From assembly GCA_905234715.1 (NCBI GenBank), contig CAJOJI010000003.1:1-52930 (forward strand): 52,930 nt of DNA, read 5' to 3'. Every line of letters begins with the position of its first letter. The first letter of the stretch is position 1. This DNA comes from an uncultured Saccharofermentans sp. GTDB taxonomy: Bacteria > Bacillota > Clostridia > Saccharofermentanales > Saccharofermentanaceae. The notes below the pieces were generated by a model that saw nothing but the letters and a program-made list of their open reading frames with translations, was not told the DNA's origin and ran no database searches. Shown in pieces: positions 43,162-52,144 of the stretch. Made by a program: the position numbers and the translations under genes.

Positions 43162-44391
43162 ATGAAGGATTCAACAAGAAAGATCATCCTTCTCGCTAAC
43201 AAGGCCCGCAGCGCCATTGTCGGGAACCGCATTGCAAGACGCACAGTTTCTGCATTCGTTGCACTCTCGTTAGTCATCTCTCCCCTTACGCCTGAGCTTG
43301 CAGTATATGCAGCTGAGAACGTAAACGTAGACGAGACTATCGAGGAACAAGCATCTGAACAGTCCGAACCTGATGAAACTGAGGCAATCATGCCTACAGA
43401 ATCACTGCTCCCGGACTTTTCAGACTATGCCGTAGACGAGCCTGTTATCGTGGAGAATGATGAAGACATCGATGTTACCGATCCTTCGGACAGCATCGAT
43501 TCAACCGCTCCCCCCACAGAGCAGACAGAAGAGACTTCCGAGACAACTGCTGAAACATCAGAATCAGCAGAAACAACGGAACCGTCATCTTCTGAAACGA
43601 CTGAGGTTATAGAGACAACACAGCCTGATCCGACCGAAACAACAGTGGTTGAACAGCCTGTTGAGGAAACAAAGAGCAACATAATCAAGGCAGCTTCTGC
43701 TGACGAGTATTATGACCTCGTTTCCAAGCTCCCCGAAGGCTATCAGAGACTGATCGTCGACACCAATGCTGATCTCTCTTCCCTCGTTTGCGCTGACGGT
43801 GTCTACTACGACGGCACTTATATCCTCGTCTTCGATGACTCAGACACAACAGCTTCTGCAATCGTTTACTGCGACAAGATGGGATATGAGTATGCAATAG
43901 ACGGCACTCTCGGTGTTTGCGGTAATTTCGGTCCCGTGATCTCTTACGGCGCCGTTAATCCCTCAGCAAAGACAAAGGTTGCCGTTATCGACACGGGTTC
44001 CAACCTCGCAAATGAGAGATATTCCGTTATCGGAGACGATGTTGCGGACCACAACGGTCACGGTACAGCCATGTGCGACTTCATCTTAAACGAGACAACA
44101 GATGCTTATATCATCTCCATCAAGGCAATCGGTGATGACGGCAGAGGCAACATGACTGATGTTTATGCCGCCGTTCAGCTCGCAGAAGATCTCGGTGTCA
44201 GTTATATCCTCATGGCGATCTCTATCAGAGACAACGGTCAGTACGATGCATTCAGATCCCTGATCGAAAGCACAAAGGCAAAAGTGTTCGCATCCGCAGG
44301 TAATAACGGAGCAGATGCTTCCGGTTATCTCCCCGCAGGTGTCAAGAACGTAATGACCATTGGTGCAGTAAACAGCGAGCACCTCAGTTGA
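43162..44391 (+). CDS. Giant surface protein, part 1: signal peptide and subtilisin-like domain (frameshifted)
   Basis: AAGGAGG precedes the ATG. A long basic N-region and hydrophobic core (RRTVSAFVALSLVISPLTPEL) form the signal peptide, followed by an acidic Ser/Thr/Glu stretch to about residue 170. From about 270 a subtilase (S8) domain is clear: VAVIDTGSN (Asp277), DHNGHGTAM (His300) and the oxyanion FASAGNNGADAS (Asn381). The frame stops at TGA 44389, just before the catalytic Ser, which is found in the next ORF in the +1 frame. The ORF is thus a fragment of the larger protein rather than a complete enzyme. Confidence 0.8.
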   Translation: MKDSTRKIILLANKARSAIVGNRIARRTVSAFVALSLVISPLTPELAVYAAENVNVDETIEEQASEQSEPDETEAIMPTESLLPDFSDYAVDEPVIVENDEDIDVTDPSDSIDSTAPPTEQTEETSETTAETSESAETTEPSSSETTEVIETTQPDPTETTVVEQPVEETKSNIIKAASADEYYDLVSKLPEGYQRLIVDTNADLSSLVCADGVYYDGTYILVFDDSDTTASAIVYCDKMGYEYAIDGTLGVCGNFGPVISYGAVNPSAKTKVAVIDTGSNLANERYSVIGDDVADHNGHGTAMCDFILNETTDAYIISIKAIGDDGRGNMTDVYAAVQLAEDLGVSYILMAISIRDNGQYDAFRSLIESTKAKVFASAGNNGADASGYLPAGVKNVMTIGAVNSEHLS

Positions 44392-44401
44392 TTACTATGT
44401 C

Positions 44402-47400
44402 ATGAGAGCGAACTCTACTTCAGAAGCGGCAGCAACAGCTTTGGGCTGGTATATCAGAGATGCCGCAAACATGAAGGATATCCTTGGCTCTTACAGAGCA
44501 TATAAGCCTTCAGGTGACGGATACTGCTATTACGTCGGCTCATCCGAATACTTCGTTACGGACTCACCCAGTTCAAGCGGTTCCGGTTATGAAGTCTATT
44601 CAACAGTTGATGGTTCAACCAGCACATCTGACGACGACAACTGCATCGTTTACTACGACGACTATATCTCAGGCTGGGATAACCCTAACCAGAGAAGAAT
44701 GTATGTCTACTACGAAGGTTCAAGCAATTACGATACCTGGGATAAGTCCGTGTATTGTATTGAGTGGGACCAGACAAGCCCTGCAAGCGGAAAGGCATAC
44801 TACAACTGCCACCCGAGCGTATTGAACCAGACAGTCAAAGTCGGAAGCTATACCGTTACAAGAGAGCAGTACTTACAGGCTGTCTTCGCTTTCGGTCCCG
44901 GCGGCCGTTTATCAAGTTATGGAAAGTCCTGGCTTGATTCGCACGACAAGTCCGGTGCTCTCAAGGATCACGGCACATACGGTCGATATATCCTGACTCA
45001 TATCCTGGCTGATATGGCATTTGACGGTGAGACAACGACATCCTGGGGTTCTACCGCATGGATGAACCTTGTTGCAGACTATGCAAAGTATATCGTCAGT
45101 GTACGTATGGGCGGAACAACATTGTATTCTTCCGGTCATCCGTTACAGCTTACAGGCTGGTGGGTACAGGTATGTGAAGCCGGTCAGTATCCAGACAGTT
45201 TCCAGAAGATGGCGTTCGGTAACGTAACACTCACACCGATCAATACGCCTACTCCGACAAGCAGTCCCACACCGACTCCCACGAACAGCCCTACCCCTAC
45301 ACCTACAAACAGTCCGACACCTACACCAACCAATAGTCCTACGCCGACACCTACGCCTAAGGCATATGTTGCTGCAAGCAAATCTCTCGGCACGAACTAT
45401 CAGCTCCTTAGGAACAGGACATACACGTTTGTACTCCGTGACAATACGGCAAATTCGCAGGTCGCAACGGGCACAGCAAAGTTTGATGCTAATGCAACGA
45501 ACAACACGACAGTATCAGTAACATGGTCGAACATCGCTAGCGGATATGCTTCCGCATCGAACAACAGAGTACAGGTCGTTCCCGGACACACATACGAGCT
45601 TCGTGAGACAGTTACAAGTGTTGAAGGCCGTGCTCTTGATACACCTTCAGGCTGGTCAAAGAGCAGCGACGGCACATACTTCTACAAGACATTCACGGTA
45701 AGTGCCGACAACACTACGACAATTACTCTGACAAACGACACTACAGTACCGCTCACTCTTACAAAAGCGTCAACAGACACTTCAAAGACGAACGGAAACA
45801 GTGCTTACAGTCTTGCAGGAGCTAAGTATGTGATTGCAAAAGACACCGCGTTCTCAGCTTCCAGCACAGTCGGAACTTTCACCATGAAGGCGGATGGTTC
45901 TGCTGACAGGAATATCAACGTGGTATGCGGCACAACCTACTACCTCAAGGAGACAGAACCTGCTTCAGGTTATGATCTCGATACGGCTGTTTACAAGATC
46001 GTGATCGCCGCAAACGGTGCCGCAACGGTATCTGTACAGTCAGGCACCGCACCGAAAGCACCGACATGTACTAACGGCAACCCCATCGTTATCGGAATCT
46101 TTGACAGACCGAAGGATACGCAGATCAGTCTTACCAAGGCTTCTGCCAACCCGGGTGTAACGAATAACAACAGCTGCTACTCCCTGAACGGTACAACCTA
46201 TAAGCTCTATCCGTCAAAGGCTGACGCCAATGCGAACATCAACGGTTTAGCAACGTTCACGGTCAATGCAAACGGAGTTACGGCTACAACACACACGGTT
46301 ACTTATGGCTCGACCTACTATCTTAAGGAGACCGCAGCCGGCAAGGGATATGACCTCGACATGAATATCTATACGGTTACGGTAAGTGCTTCCGGCGTTG
46401 TTTCCGTTGACAGAAACGTAAAAACAACAAAGTCCGGTGATGTTTACTATATGAATATGACGGATATCCCGGGCCGTGACCCTCTTACCATTTCCTTAAG
46501 GAAGGTCGATAAGGTAGGCAACGTTGTTCATAACGCATCTTTCTCCGGAGCCAAGTTCAGGATCTCCTACTACGCTCAGGACCTTGGTGCAAGCGGCAAC
46601 AGCAATGCTGAAGCAACTGTAGTTTATGAGTACACATTGAACGGAAGTTCCGCAACGATTAAGCTTTCCGATCTGCAGACACTTACACCTGTCGGCGGAA
46701 ACGATAAGAACTACCTCAAGAATCTCTCAGGTACACAGTATCCGTATGGCACGATCCGCATTCAGGAGATTGAAGCTCCTGCCGGATATATGCTGAACGA
46801 TCAGATCGTCAGGATCCGTCTCTTGGATGACGGAACTACTCCTCGTTATGTTGAGAACAACTCATCTTACGGCACAGGAAATAAGATGTACTGGGAACAC
46901 CTCGCTGACGGAACAATGCAGCTCACCGAGCTTCCCGAAGTCGGATACTACTCTCTTACAAAGTCTCTTAAAGACAAGACTATCCGCTCTTCCGTCGCAG
47001 GTTTTAAGTTTGAACTCTACAACACGAGTTCTCAGGCAACTCCCGTACAGATCGCGACTGGTATATCACAGTCAGACGGAAAAGTCCTCTGGACATATAC
47101 GGTACCGAACTACTACTCCAACACCGATACGTCAAAACTCTTAACGGGAACAACGACATATAACCTCGAACTTCCCGCAACAGAGAAAAACGCTTCAGGC
47201 ACTGAGGTAAACATTCAGTATCAGGTACGTGAGATCAAGAGTTCCGTTGCCATCGCATACGGAGCATCCGGCATTCCTTATACTTACTCAACTCCTGCAG
47301 GCTGGAACAATGCAGCCGATTACTTCTACAAGGCAGTAACGGTCAACAGCAGCTCCACTGTTAAGCAGGACGGCGTAGTAAACAACTACGAGTACACAGG

Positions 47401-49906
47401 AATCAATGTCAACAAGGTCGTACCTTCAGGCAATCCTTTCGACATGACCAAGGTCACCTTCAAACTCTACAATACCGACAGCAACAAACTCATTGCCAAC
47501 GGTTCTGTAGACAGCAAAGGCAACGTTACCTGGAACAGAGTCGACAAGACGGGTTATGGCATCTCTCCCGCCTCAAGCGTAAATGTCATCAACTTTCTCC
47601 CTCTCGGCCACTACCGCATTGAAGAGACCTGGGATAAGGAATATGTTGACGGTGTCCTCATAGAGGAACACAACAACAGCGGCTGGACAAAGACAGAAAC
47701 GGCTACTGCTTACACCTACTCCAAGACTCTCGATCTTACGGCGAAATCCAACAACGGAAAGATCACTGCTTTGGCTGTAGAAAACGAAAAGGACGTCCAG
47801 AAGTTCAACCTCACCAAGCAGGTAACTGTCGCAGGTGATGCTTCCACCATTACCGCACAGCTTTACAAAGTAAACGGCGGCACTGAGACACTCATAGCTA
47901 CGGGTACTGCAAAGACAAACGGTATTGGAACTTACGGTTTCACATGGACCTATTCCGGTAAACACACGACAGAAGATGGCCTTGATACTCTCATACTTCC
48001 TGTCGGAAAGTACAGAGTAGTTGAGCTCTGCCCTGTTACTTACTACAAGAACACACAGGTCCCTTACACTTACAAGATCCCTGAGGGTTTTGCTTCCAGA
48101 ACGGTCAACGGCAAGCTCCAGTTCTACAAGAACTTTGAGCTTAAGGCAGGAAGCTATGCAACTCTCAAGTCGACAGTTACCAATGTAAGGACTGAAGGCT
48201 CATTCAAGATCGTCAAGATGGAGCGTTCCGGTGAAGACACAAACAAGACTTTCACATTCGAAGTCTACTATCGCGGGAACGGTTCTTCCGCTTCCGATAC
48301 GGCAACACTCCTTGAGAAAGTCACTGTCACAACGGTAAACGGTAAAGGCTCAGCATCTCTTTCCAAGCTCCCTGAGGGCTGGTACGAGATCCGCGAAGTA
48401 AATGCCGGTTCCAAGTGGACAACACACTGGCTTAACGGCTCAACCAACGAAAACAAGGTATTCCGCATCTCAGGCAGCACCAATGCAGGCGAAATAGTCT
48501 GCTACAACGATGTTGCACCCGAGATCAGGACAACATTGGTTGACAGAGGAACCGGAGATCACATCTTCTCCTGCTCTGCTTCAGCAATACTCGAGGATAC
48601 GGTCTCCTATAAGAACCTCATGCCGGGACATTATGTAATGAGCGGCGTGCTTATGGATAAGAATACCGGCAAGGCACTTCTCGATAAGAACGGAAAGCAG
48701 ATCACGGGCAGCGCTGAGTTTGACGTTAAGACAGTACTCGACGAATACGGTGAGGCCGTTCCGCAGTCAGGCTCAGTCAAGGTAACATACACTCTTGATA
48801 CAACAGTGATCAGGGATGTTACGGTCGTTGCTTTCGAGGAACTCCATGCAAAGACTGCCACAGGCATTATCGTTGCAAAGCATGCGGATATCAACGATGT
48901 TAACCAGACGGTTTATATCCCCGATATCCATACAACTCTCGTTGATTCCAAGACAGCCGATCACGTATCGTCCTGCTCCAAGACAGCAACACTGGTTGAT
49001 ACCGTCACTTATTCGAACCTTATTCTGAATAAGGAATACACGGTAACAGGCACGCTGTACAACAAGGCAACAGGCAAGTCTTTAGGCATTACCGCCACCA
49101 AGACATTCAAGCCTTCAGCTATAATCGGCACCGTAAACATTGAGTTCACGGTCGATACAACAAAGCTTGCAGGCATCACGGTCGTTGCTTTCGAATCTGT
49201 TAAGTACAAGAATGTTGAGATCGCAATTCATGCTGATATCAACGATGTTGATCAGACAGTCGAGATCCCTGACATCCATACGACTCTTGTAGATTCAAAG
49301 ACAAACAATCACGTTTCAGCTTGTGATAAGACAGCAAAGCTCGTCGATACAGTAACTTATTCGAACCTTATTCCCGGAAAGGAATATACGTTAACCGGTA
49401 CGCTTTATAACAAGGCTACAGGCAAGTCTTTAGGCATCTCTGCTTCAAAGACATTCAAGCCTACAAAGGCGAACGGAACTGAAACGATTGAGTTCATTGT
49501 TGATACGACAGTCTTAGCAGGTGTGACAATCGTTGCTTTCGAGACAGTGAAGTATGCAGGAAAGGATATTGCAATCCATGCCGACATCAACGATGTTGAC
49601 CAGACTATATATGTTCCCGAGATCCATACAACACTCGTCGACTCGAAGACATCTGAGCATATCTCGGCATGCTCCGCAACAACTAAGCTTGTCGATACGG
49701 TTTCCTTCAAGAACCTTATTCCCGGAAAGGAATACACAGTTACCGGAACACTGATGAACAAGGCAGACGGAAAGTCCTTGGACATTACCGCCACAAAGAC
49801 ATTCAAGCCTTCGGCAGCAAACGGAACCGTAGACATCGAGTTGAGGTCGGAACACTTTACAGGGCTGAAGCGACACTCTACAAGAATGACGGCACACAGA
49901 TCATGA
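44402..49906 (+). CDS. Giant surface protein, part 2: thioester-like domain, Cna-B and T-Q domains
   Basis: The ATG has no ribosome binding site and the frame is the continuation of part 1 after a one-base shift. It opens with the subtilase Ser block NSTSEAAATALG (Ser7). Residues about 80 to 270 form a thioester-domain-like module with Cys119 in VYCIEW and FAFGPGG. A Pro/Thr linker (280-320) follows, then about eight Cna-B/SpaA-like domains (320-1370; e.g. YYLKETEPASGYDLD, RIQEIEAPAGYML), then T-Q ester-domain-like repeats from about 1375. Each has HTTLVDSKT, LVDTVTYSNL and HADINDVDQTV. It ends out of frame inside the fourth repeat. Total length 1834 aa. Confidence 0.85.
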   Translation: MRANSTSEAAATALGWYIRDAANMKDILGSYRAYKPSGDGYCYYVGSSEYFVTDSPSSSGSGYEVYSTVDGSTSTSDDDNCIVYYDDYISGWDNPNQRRMYVYYEGSSNYDTWDKSVYCIEWDQTSPASGKAYYNCHPSVLNQTVKVGSYTVTREQYLQAVFAFGPGGRLSSYGKSWLDSHDKSGALKDHGTYGRYILTHILADMAFDGETTTSWGSTAWMNLVADYAKYIVSVRMGGTTLYSSGHPLQLTGWWVQVCEAGQYPDSFQKMAFGNVTLTPINTPTPTSSPTPTPTNSPTPTPTNSPTPTPTNSPTPTPTPKAYVAASKSLGTNYQLLRNRTYTFVLRDNTANSQVATGTAKFDANATNNTTVSVTWSNIASGYASASNNRVQVVPGHTYELRETVTSVEGRALDTPSGWSKSSDGTYFYKTFTVSADNTTTITLTNDTTVPLTLTKASTDTSKTNGNSAYSLAGAKYVIAKDTAFSASSTVGTFTMKADGSADRNINVVCGTTYYLKETEPASGYDLDTAVYKIVIAANGAATVSVQSGTAPKAPTCTNGNPIVIGIFDRPKDTQISLTKASANPGVTNNNSCYSLNGTTYKLYPSKADANANINGLATFTVNANGVTATTHTVTYGSTYYLKETAAGKGYDLDMNIYTVTVSASGVVSVDRNVKTTKSGDVYYMNMTDIPGRDPLTISLRKVDKVGNVVHNASFSGAKFRISYYAQDLGASGNSNAEATVVYEYTLNGSSATIKLSDLQTLTPVGGNDKNYLKNLSGTQYPYGTIRIQEIEAPAGYMLNDQIVRIRLLDDGTTPRYVENNSSYGTGNKMYWEHLADGTMQLTELPEVGYYSLTKSLKDKTIRSSVAGFKFELYNTSSQATPVQIATGISQSDGKVLWTYTVPNYYSNTDTSKLLTGTTTYNLELPATEKNASGTEVNIQYQVREIKSSVAIAYGASGIPYTYSTPAGWNNAADYFYKAVTVNSSSTVKQDGVVNNYEYTGINVNKVVPSGNPFDMTKVTFKLYNTDSNKLIANGSVDSKGNVTWNRVDKTGYGISPASSVNVINFLPLGHYRIEETWDKEYVDGVLIEEHNNSGWTKTETATAYTYSKTLDLTAKSNNGKITALAVENEKDVQKFNLTKQVTVAGDASTITAQLYKVNGGTETLIATGTAKTNGIGTYGFTWTYSGKHTTEDGLDTLILPVGKYRVVELCPVTYYKNTQVPYTYKIPEGFASRTVNGKLQFYKNFELKAGSYATLKSTVTNVRTEGSFKIVKMERSGEDTNKTFTFEVYYRGNGSSASDTATLLEKVTVTTVNGKGSASLSKLPEGWYEIREVNAGSKWTTHWLNGSTNENKVFRISGSTNAGEIVCYNDVAPEIRTTLVDRGTGDHIFSCSASAILEDTVSYKNLMPGHYVMSGVLMDKNTGKALLDKNGKQITGSAEFDVKTVLDEYGEAVPQSGSVKVTYTLDTTVIRDVTVVAFEELHAKTATGIIVAKHADINDVNQTVYIPDIHTTLVDSKTADHVSSCSKTATLVDTVTYSNLILNKEYTVTGTLYNKATGKSLGITATKTFKPSAIIGTVNIEFTVDTTKLAGITVVAFESVKYKNVEIAIHADINDVDQTVEIPDIHTTLVDSKTNNHVSACDKTAKLVDTVTYSNLIPGKEYTLTGTLYNKATGKSLGISASKTFKPTKANGTETIEFIVDTTVLAGVTIVAFETVKYAGKDIAIHADINDVDQTIYVPEIHTTLVDSKTSEHISACSATTKLVDTVSFKNLIPGKEYTVTGTLMNKADGKSLDITATKTFKPSAANGTVDIELRSEHFTGLKRHSTRMTAHRS
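45238..45362 (+). repeat. Pro/Thr/Ser linker repeats
   Basis: Four tandem units encode NSPTPTPT between the thioester-like module and the first Cna-B-like domain. The motif resembles the stalk of the neighbouring lipoprotein. Confidence 0.85.
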
Positions 49907-50140
49907 TTAACGGAAGACCTCTTAAGAGCATTGTCCAATTCACTCCTACGACAAAGGACGGAACAGTTAAAGTAAGCATAACCTTCTCAAGCGAAGGATT
50001 TGCCGAAGGAGAATCCGCAGTCGTATTTGAAAAAATATTCGATGTGGCAACAGAAACGGAAAAGACAGCCGGAACGCAGACAACTGATCTTCTCGTAGCA
50101 AGACATGAAAATCTCAACGATAAGAATCAGACAGTTACGG
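48523..50140 (+). repeat. T-Q ester-bond domain repeat array
   Basis: The array begins at about 48523 with a 134-codon unit, followed by units at about 48925, 49273 and 49621 with a 348-bp period (116 codons). Units share IHTTLVDSKT at the start (ester Thr) and HADINDVDQTV at the end (ester Gln). The array is interrupted near 49840, and the distal half of a further unit continues in another frame to about 50140. Confidence 0.85.
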
Positions 50141-50220
50141 TTCATTATCACCCGCCGATTCCGCAAACAGGAGAAGGAACTTCCGCAAGCCCTCTCTCCT
50201 TCTCAGACTTAAAAACATGA
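49903..50220 (+). CDS. Giant surface protein, part 3: last T-Q half-domain and PQTGE motif (out of frame)
   Basis: In this frame the protein-like sequence begins before the ATG, at about 49843 (VGTLYRAEATLYKNDGTQIM), and continues through SAVVFEKIFD and ENLNDKNQTVTV. This is the second half of a T-Q-type domain. It ends PPIPQTGEGTSASPLSFSDLKT. The PQTGE resembles a sortase sorting motif, but no hydrophobic anchor or basic tail follows. The ATG has no ribosome binding site, so this is the displaced tail of the larger gene. Its stop overlaps the coupling-protein start as ATGA. Confidence 0.75.
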   Translation: MINGRPLKSIVQFTPTTKDGTVKVSITFSSEGFAEGESAVVFEKIFDVATETEKTAGTQTTDLLVARHENLNDKNQTVTVHYHPPIPQTGEGTSASPLSFSDLKT

Positions 50221-51863
50221 GACTGAAAAGGAAAGGGTTGCCCGAGATAGAGCTCCCTGCTGAGAAAGTGCCTCAGGGCATTGTTGTCGGGTGTTCCGGC
50301 AACAATGAAGCAATCGTGGATACGGGAGATGTCCACGCGCTTATGCTCGGAGCTGCCGGTGTCGGTAAGACGGCATTCTGGTTATATCCGTGTATTGAAT
50401 ATGCCTTAGCATCCGGTATGAGCTTTCTGTCGACCGATACCAAGGGCGATATTATGAGAAACTACGGGAACATCTGTAAAGAATACGGTTATAACGTTGC
50501 TGTCATTGATCTTCGTAATCCGACCAGATCTAACGGAAACAACCTGTTGCACCTCGTAAACAAGTATATGGATCTTGCTTTGGCAAATCCTGAGAACGTT
50601 GCTTACAGGGCTAAGGCAGAAAAGTATGCAAAGATCATATCCAAAACGATAATTCTCTCTGGAATGGAAGCAACCGCTTTCGGACAGAATGCTTTCTTCT
50701 ACGATGCTGCTGAAGGTCTTCTTACAGCAACAATACTGCTTATAGCCGAGTTTGCTCAGCCTGAACATCGACACATTGTGTCGGTATTCAAGGTAATTCA
50801 GGAACTCTTATCGCCTACCGGAATCAAAGGAAAGAATCAGTTTCAGCTTCTTATGGACGACCTTCCGGACGATCATAAAGCGAAATGGTTTGCCGGTGCG
50901 GCATTGAACTCCCCAGAACAGTCAATGTCGTCAGTTATGAGCACGGCGTTATCAAGACTCAACACATTCCTTGACTCCGAGCTCGAACAGCTCCTCTGCT
51001 TCGATACAGAACTTGATGCCGAGAAGTTCTGCAAAGAAAAGAGTGCGCTTTTCATTATCATGCCGGAAGAAAACCCGAACACGTTCTTCCTTATCTCCCT
51101 TATTATTCAACAGCTTTACCGCGAAATCTTGTCTGTGGCCGATGAGAACGGCGGTAAGCTTGAGAATCGTTGCGTATTCTTCTGCGATGAGTTCGGAACT
51201 TTGCCGAAGATCGACTCCGCAGAGATGATGTTTTCCGCTTCGCGTTCCAGAAGACTGCAAATAGTACCGATAATCCAGTCTTTTGCCCAGCTCGAAAAGA
51301 ACTACGGTAAGGAAGGTGCGGAGATAATCATTGATAATACGCAGCTCACTATCTCCGGAGGATTTGCTCCGAACTCTACATCAGCTGATGTCATTTCAAA
51401 AGCATTGGGCACAAGAACAGTATTGTCCGGTTCGGTAAGCAGATCCAAGGAGAACCCGTCGCAATCGCTGCAGATGATCGAACGGCCGCTTATGACTGCG
51501 GATGAGCTTAGAAATCTTCCCAAAGGCATGTTTATCGTCATGAAAACAGGCTTCCACCCTATGAAGGTTCATATGAAGCTGTTTTTCAAATGGGGAATTA
51601 CTTTCGATGAAAACAATCCGTATGTCGTAAGTGAACATGCAAGCCGCAAAGTCGAATACTCTTGTCGAGATGATATCAAGCGCGCAATCAACGACAAGTA
51701 CCACAAAAATATCGATGCAACAGAGACTGAGAATTCCAAGAACAATGGCGGCCAGAAACATGATCCCAAGAATCCGCCAGTAGAGGTCTTCACTGGCCCG
51801 CCGGAAAACAGAGAACGATATGCCAAGTATATGACCATGAAAGAGGGCAAGAACAATGATTAA
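50217..51863 (+). CDS. VirD4/TraG-type conjugative coupling ATPase
   Basis: The coupling protein links the relaxase-DNA complex to the type IV secretion channel. Walker A is ALMLGAAGVGKTAFW near residue 45 and Walker B is CVFFCDEFGTLPKIDSAEM near residue 318. FLSTDTKGDI and AQLEKNYGKEGAEIIIDNTQ are also typical of TraG/VirD4. No N-terminal transmembrane segments are present. The charged C-terminal tail is disordered. The ATG overlaps the surface-protein stop by 4 nt and its stop overlaps the HTH gene by 8 nt, so expression is coupled. This gene identifies the region as a conjugative element. Confidence 0.93.
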   Translation: MRLKRKGLPEIELPAEKVPQGIVVGCSGNNEAIVDTGDVHALMLGAAGVGKTAFWLYPCIEYALASGMSFLSTDTKGDIMRNYGNICKEYGYNVAVIDLRNPTRSNGNNLLHLVNKYMDLALANPENVAYRAKAEKYAKIISKTIILSGMEATAFGQNAFFYDAAEGLLTATILLIAEFAQPEHRHIVSVFKVIQELLSPTGIKGKNQFQLLMDDLPDDHKAKWFAGAALNSPEQSMSSVMSTALSRLNTFLDSELEQLLCFDTELDAEKFCKEKSALFIIMPEENPNTFFLISLIIQQLYREILSVADENGGKLENRCVFFCDEFGTLPKIDSAEMMFSASRSRRLQIVPIIQSFAQLEKNYGKEGAEIIIDNTQLTISGGFAPNSTSADVISKALGTRTVLSGSVSRSKENPSQSLQMIERPLMTADELRNLPKGMFIVMKTGFHPMKVHMKLFFKWGITFDENNPYVVSEHASRKVEYSCRDDIKRAINDKYHKNIDATETENSKNNGGQKHDPKNPPVEVFTGPPENRERYAKYMTMKEGKNND

Positions 51864-52128
51864 CATCTCATTTCTCTACTCAATTGAGGGCATAAACAAC
51901 AGGGCTATCGTTGTTTACCTGTACCTGAATGACCGGGCAAACAAGGAAGGCGTATGCTGGCCAGGCATCAACACGATTGCGACAGACCTTCATCGCTCCA
52001 GGTCAACCATAAAGCGAGCGATAAACGATTTAAGAGCCTTAAAGCTCATTCAAACAGAACAGCGGTTTCGCCCTAATGGTGCGAAATCGAGCCTTGAATA
52101 CAGATTATCAAGGCCAAAACACTATTAA
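51856..52128 (+). CDS. Small helix-turn-helix protein
   Basis: The 90-aa protein has RAIVVYLYLNDRANKEGVCWPGINTIATDLHRSRSTIKRAINDLRALKLI, a winged-helix HTH_36-like domain also found at the start of plasmid replication proteins and phage regulators. The C-terminal residues are basic. It begins inside the coupling-protein gene and is translationally coupled to it. It may regulate the transfer operon or be a remnant of a replication initiator. No second domain is present. Confidence 0.85.
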   Translation: MINISFLYSIEGINNRAIVVYLYLNDRANKEGVCWPGINTIATDLHRSRSTIKRAINDLRALKLIQTEQRFRPNGAKSSLEYRLSRPKHY

Positions 52129-52144
52129 TTTGGGAGGAAATAAT

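Noticed and set aside
44380-44395. Programmed +1 frameshift like that of prfB
   Set aside because: The context AGT TGA lacks the CUU-U slippery codon and an upstream Shine-Dalgarno at the right distance, so a mutation or assembly error is more likely.
49405-49938. 177-aa minus-strand ORF in the repeat array
   Set aside because: It is the reverse of the T-Q repeats with no start signal.
48523-50140. Possible CRISPR or other short-repeat array
   Set aside because: The repeat period is 348 bp and it is coding; it is a domain array.
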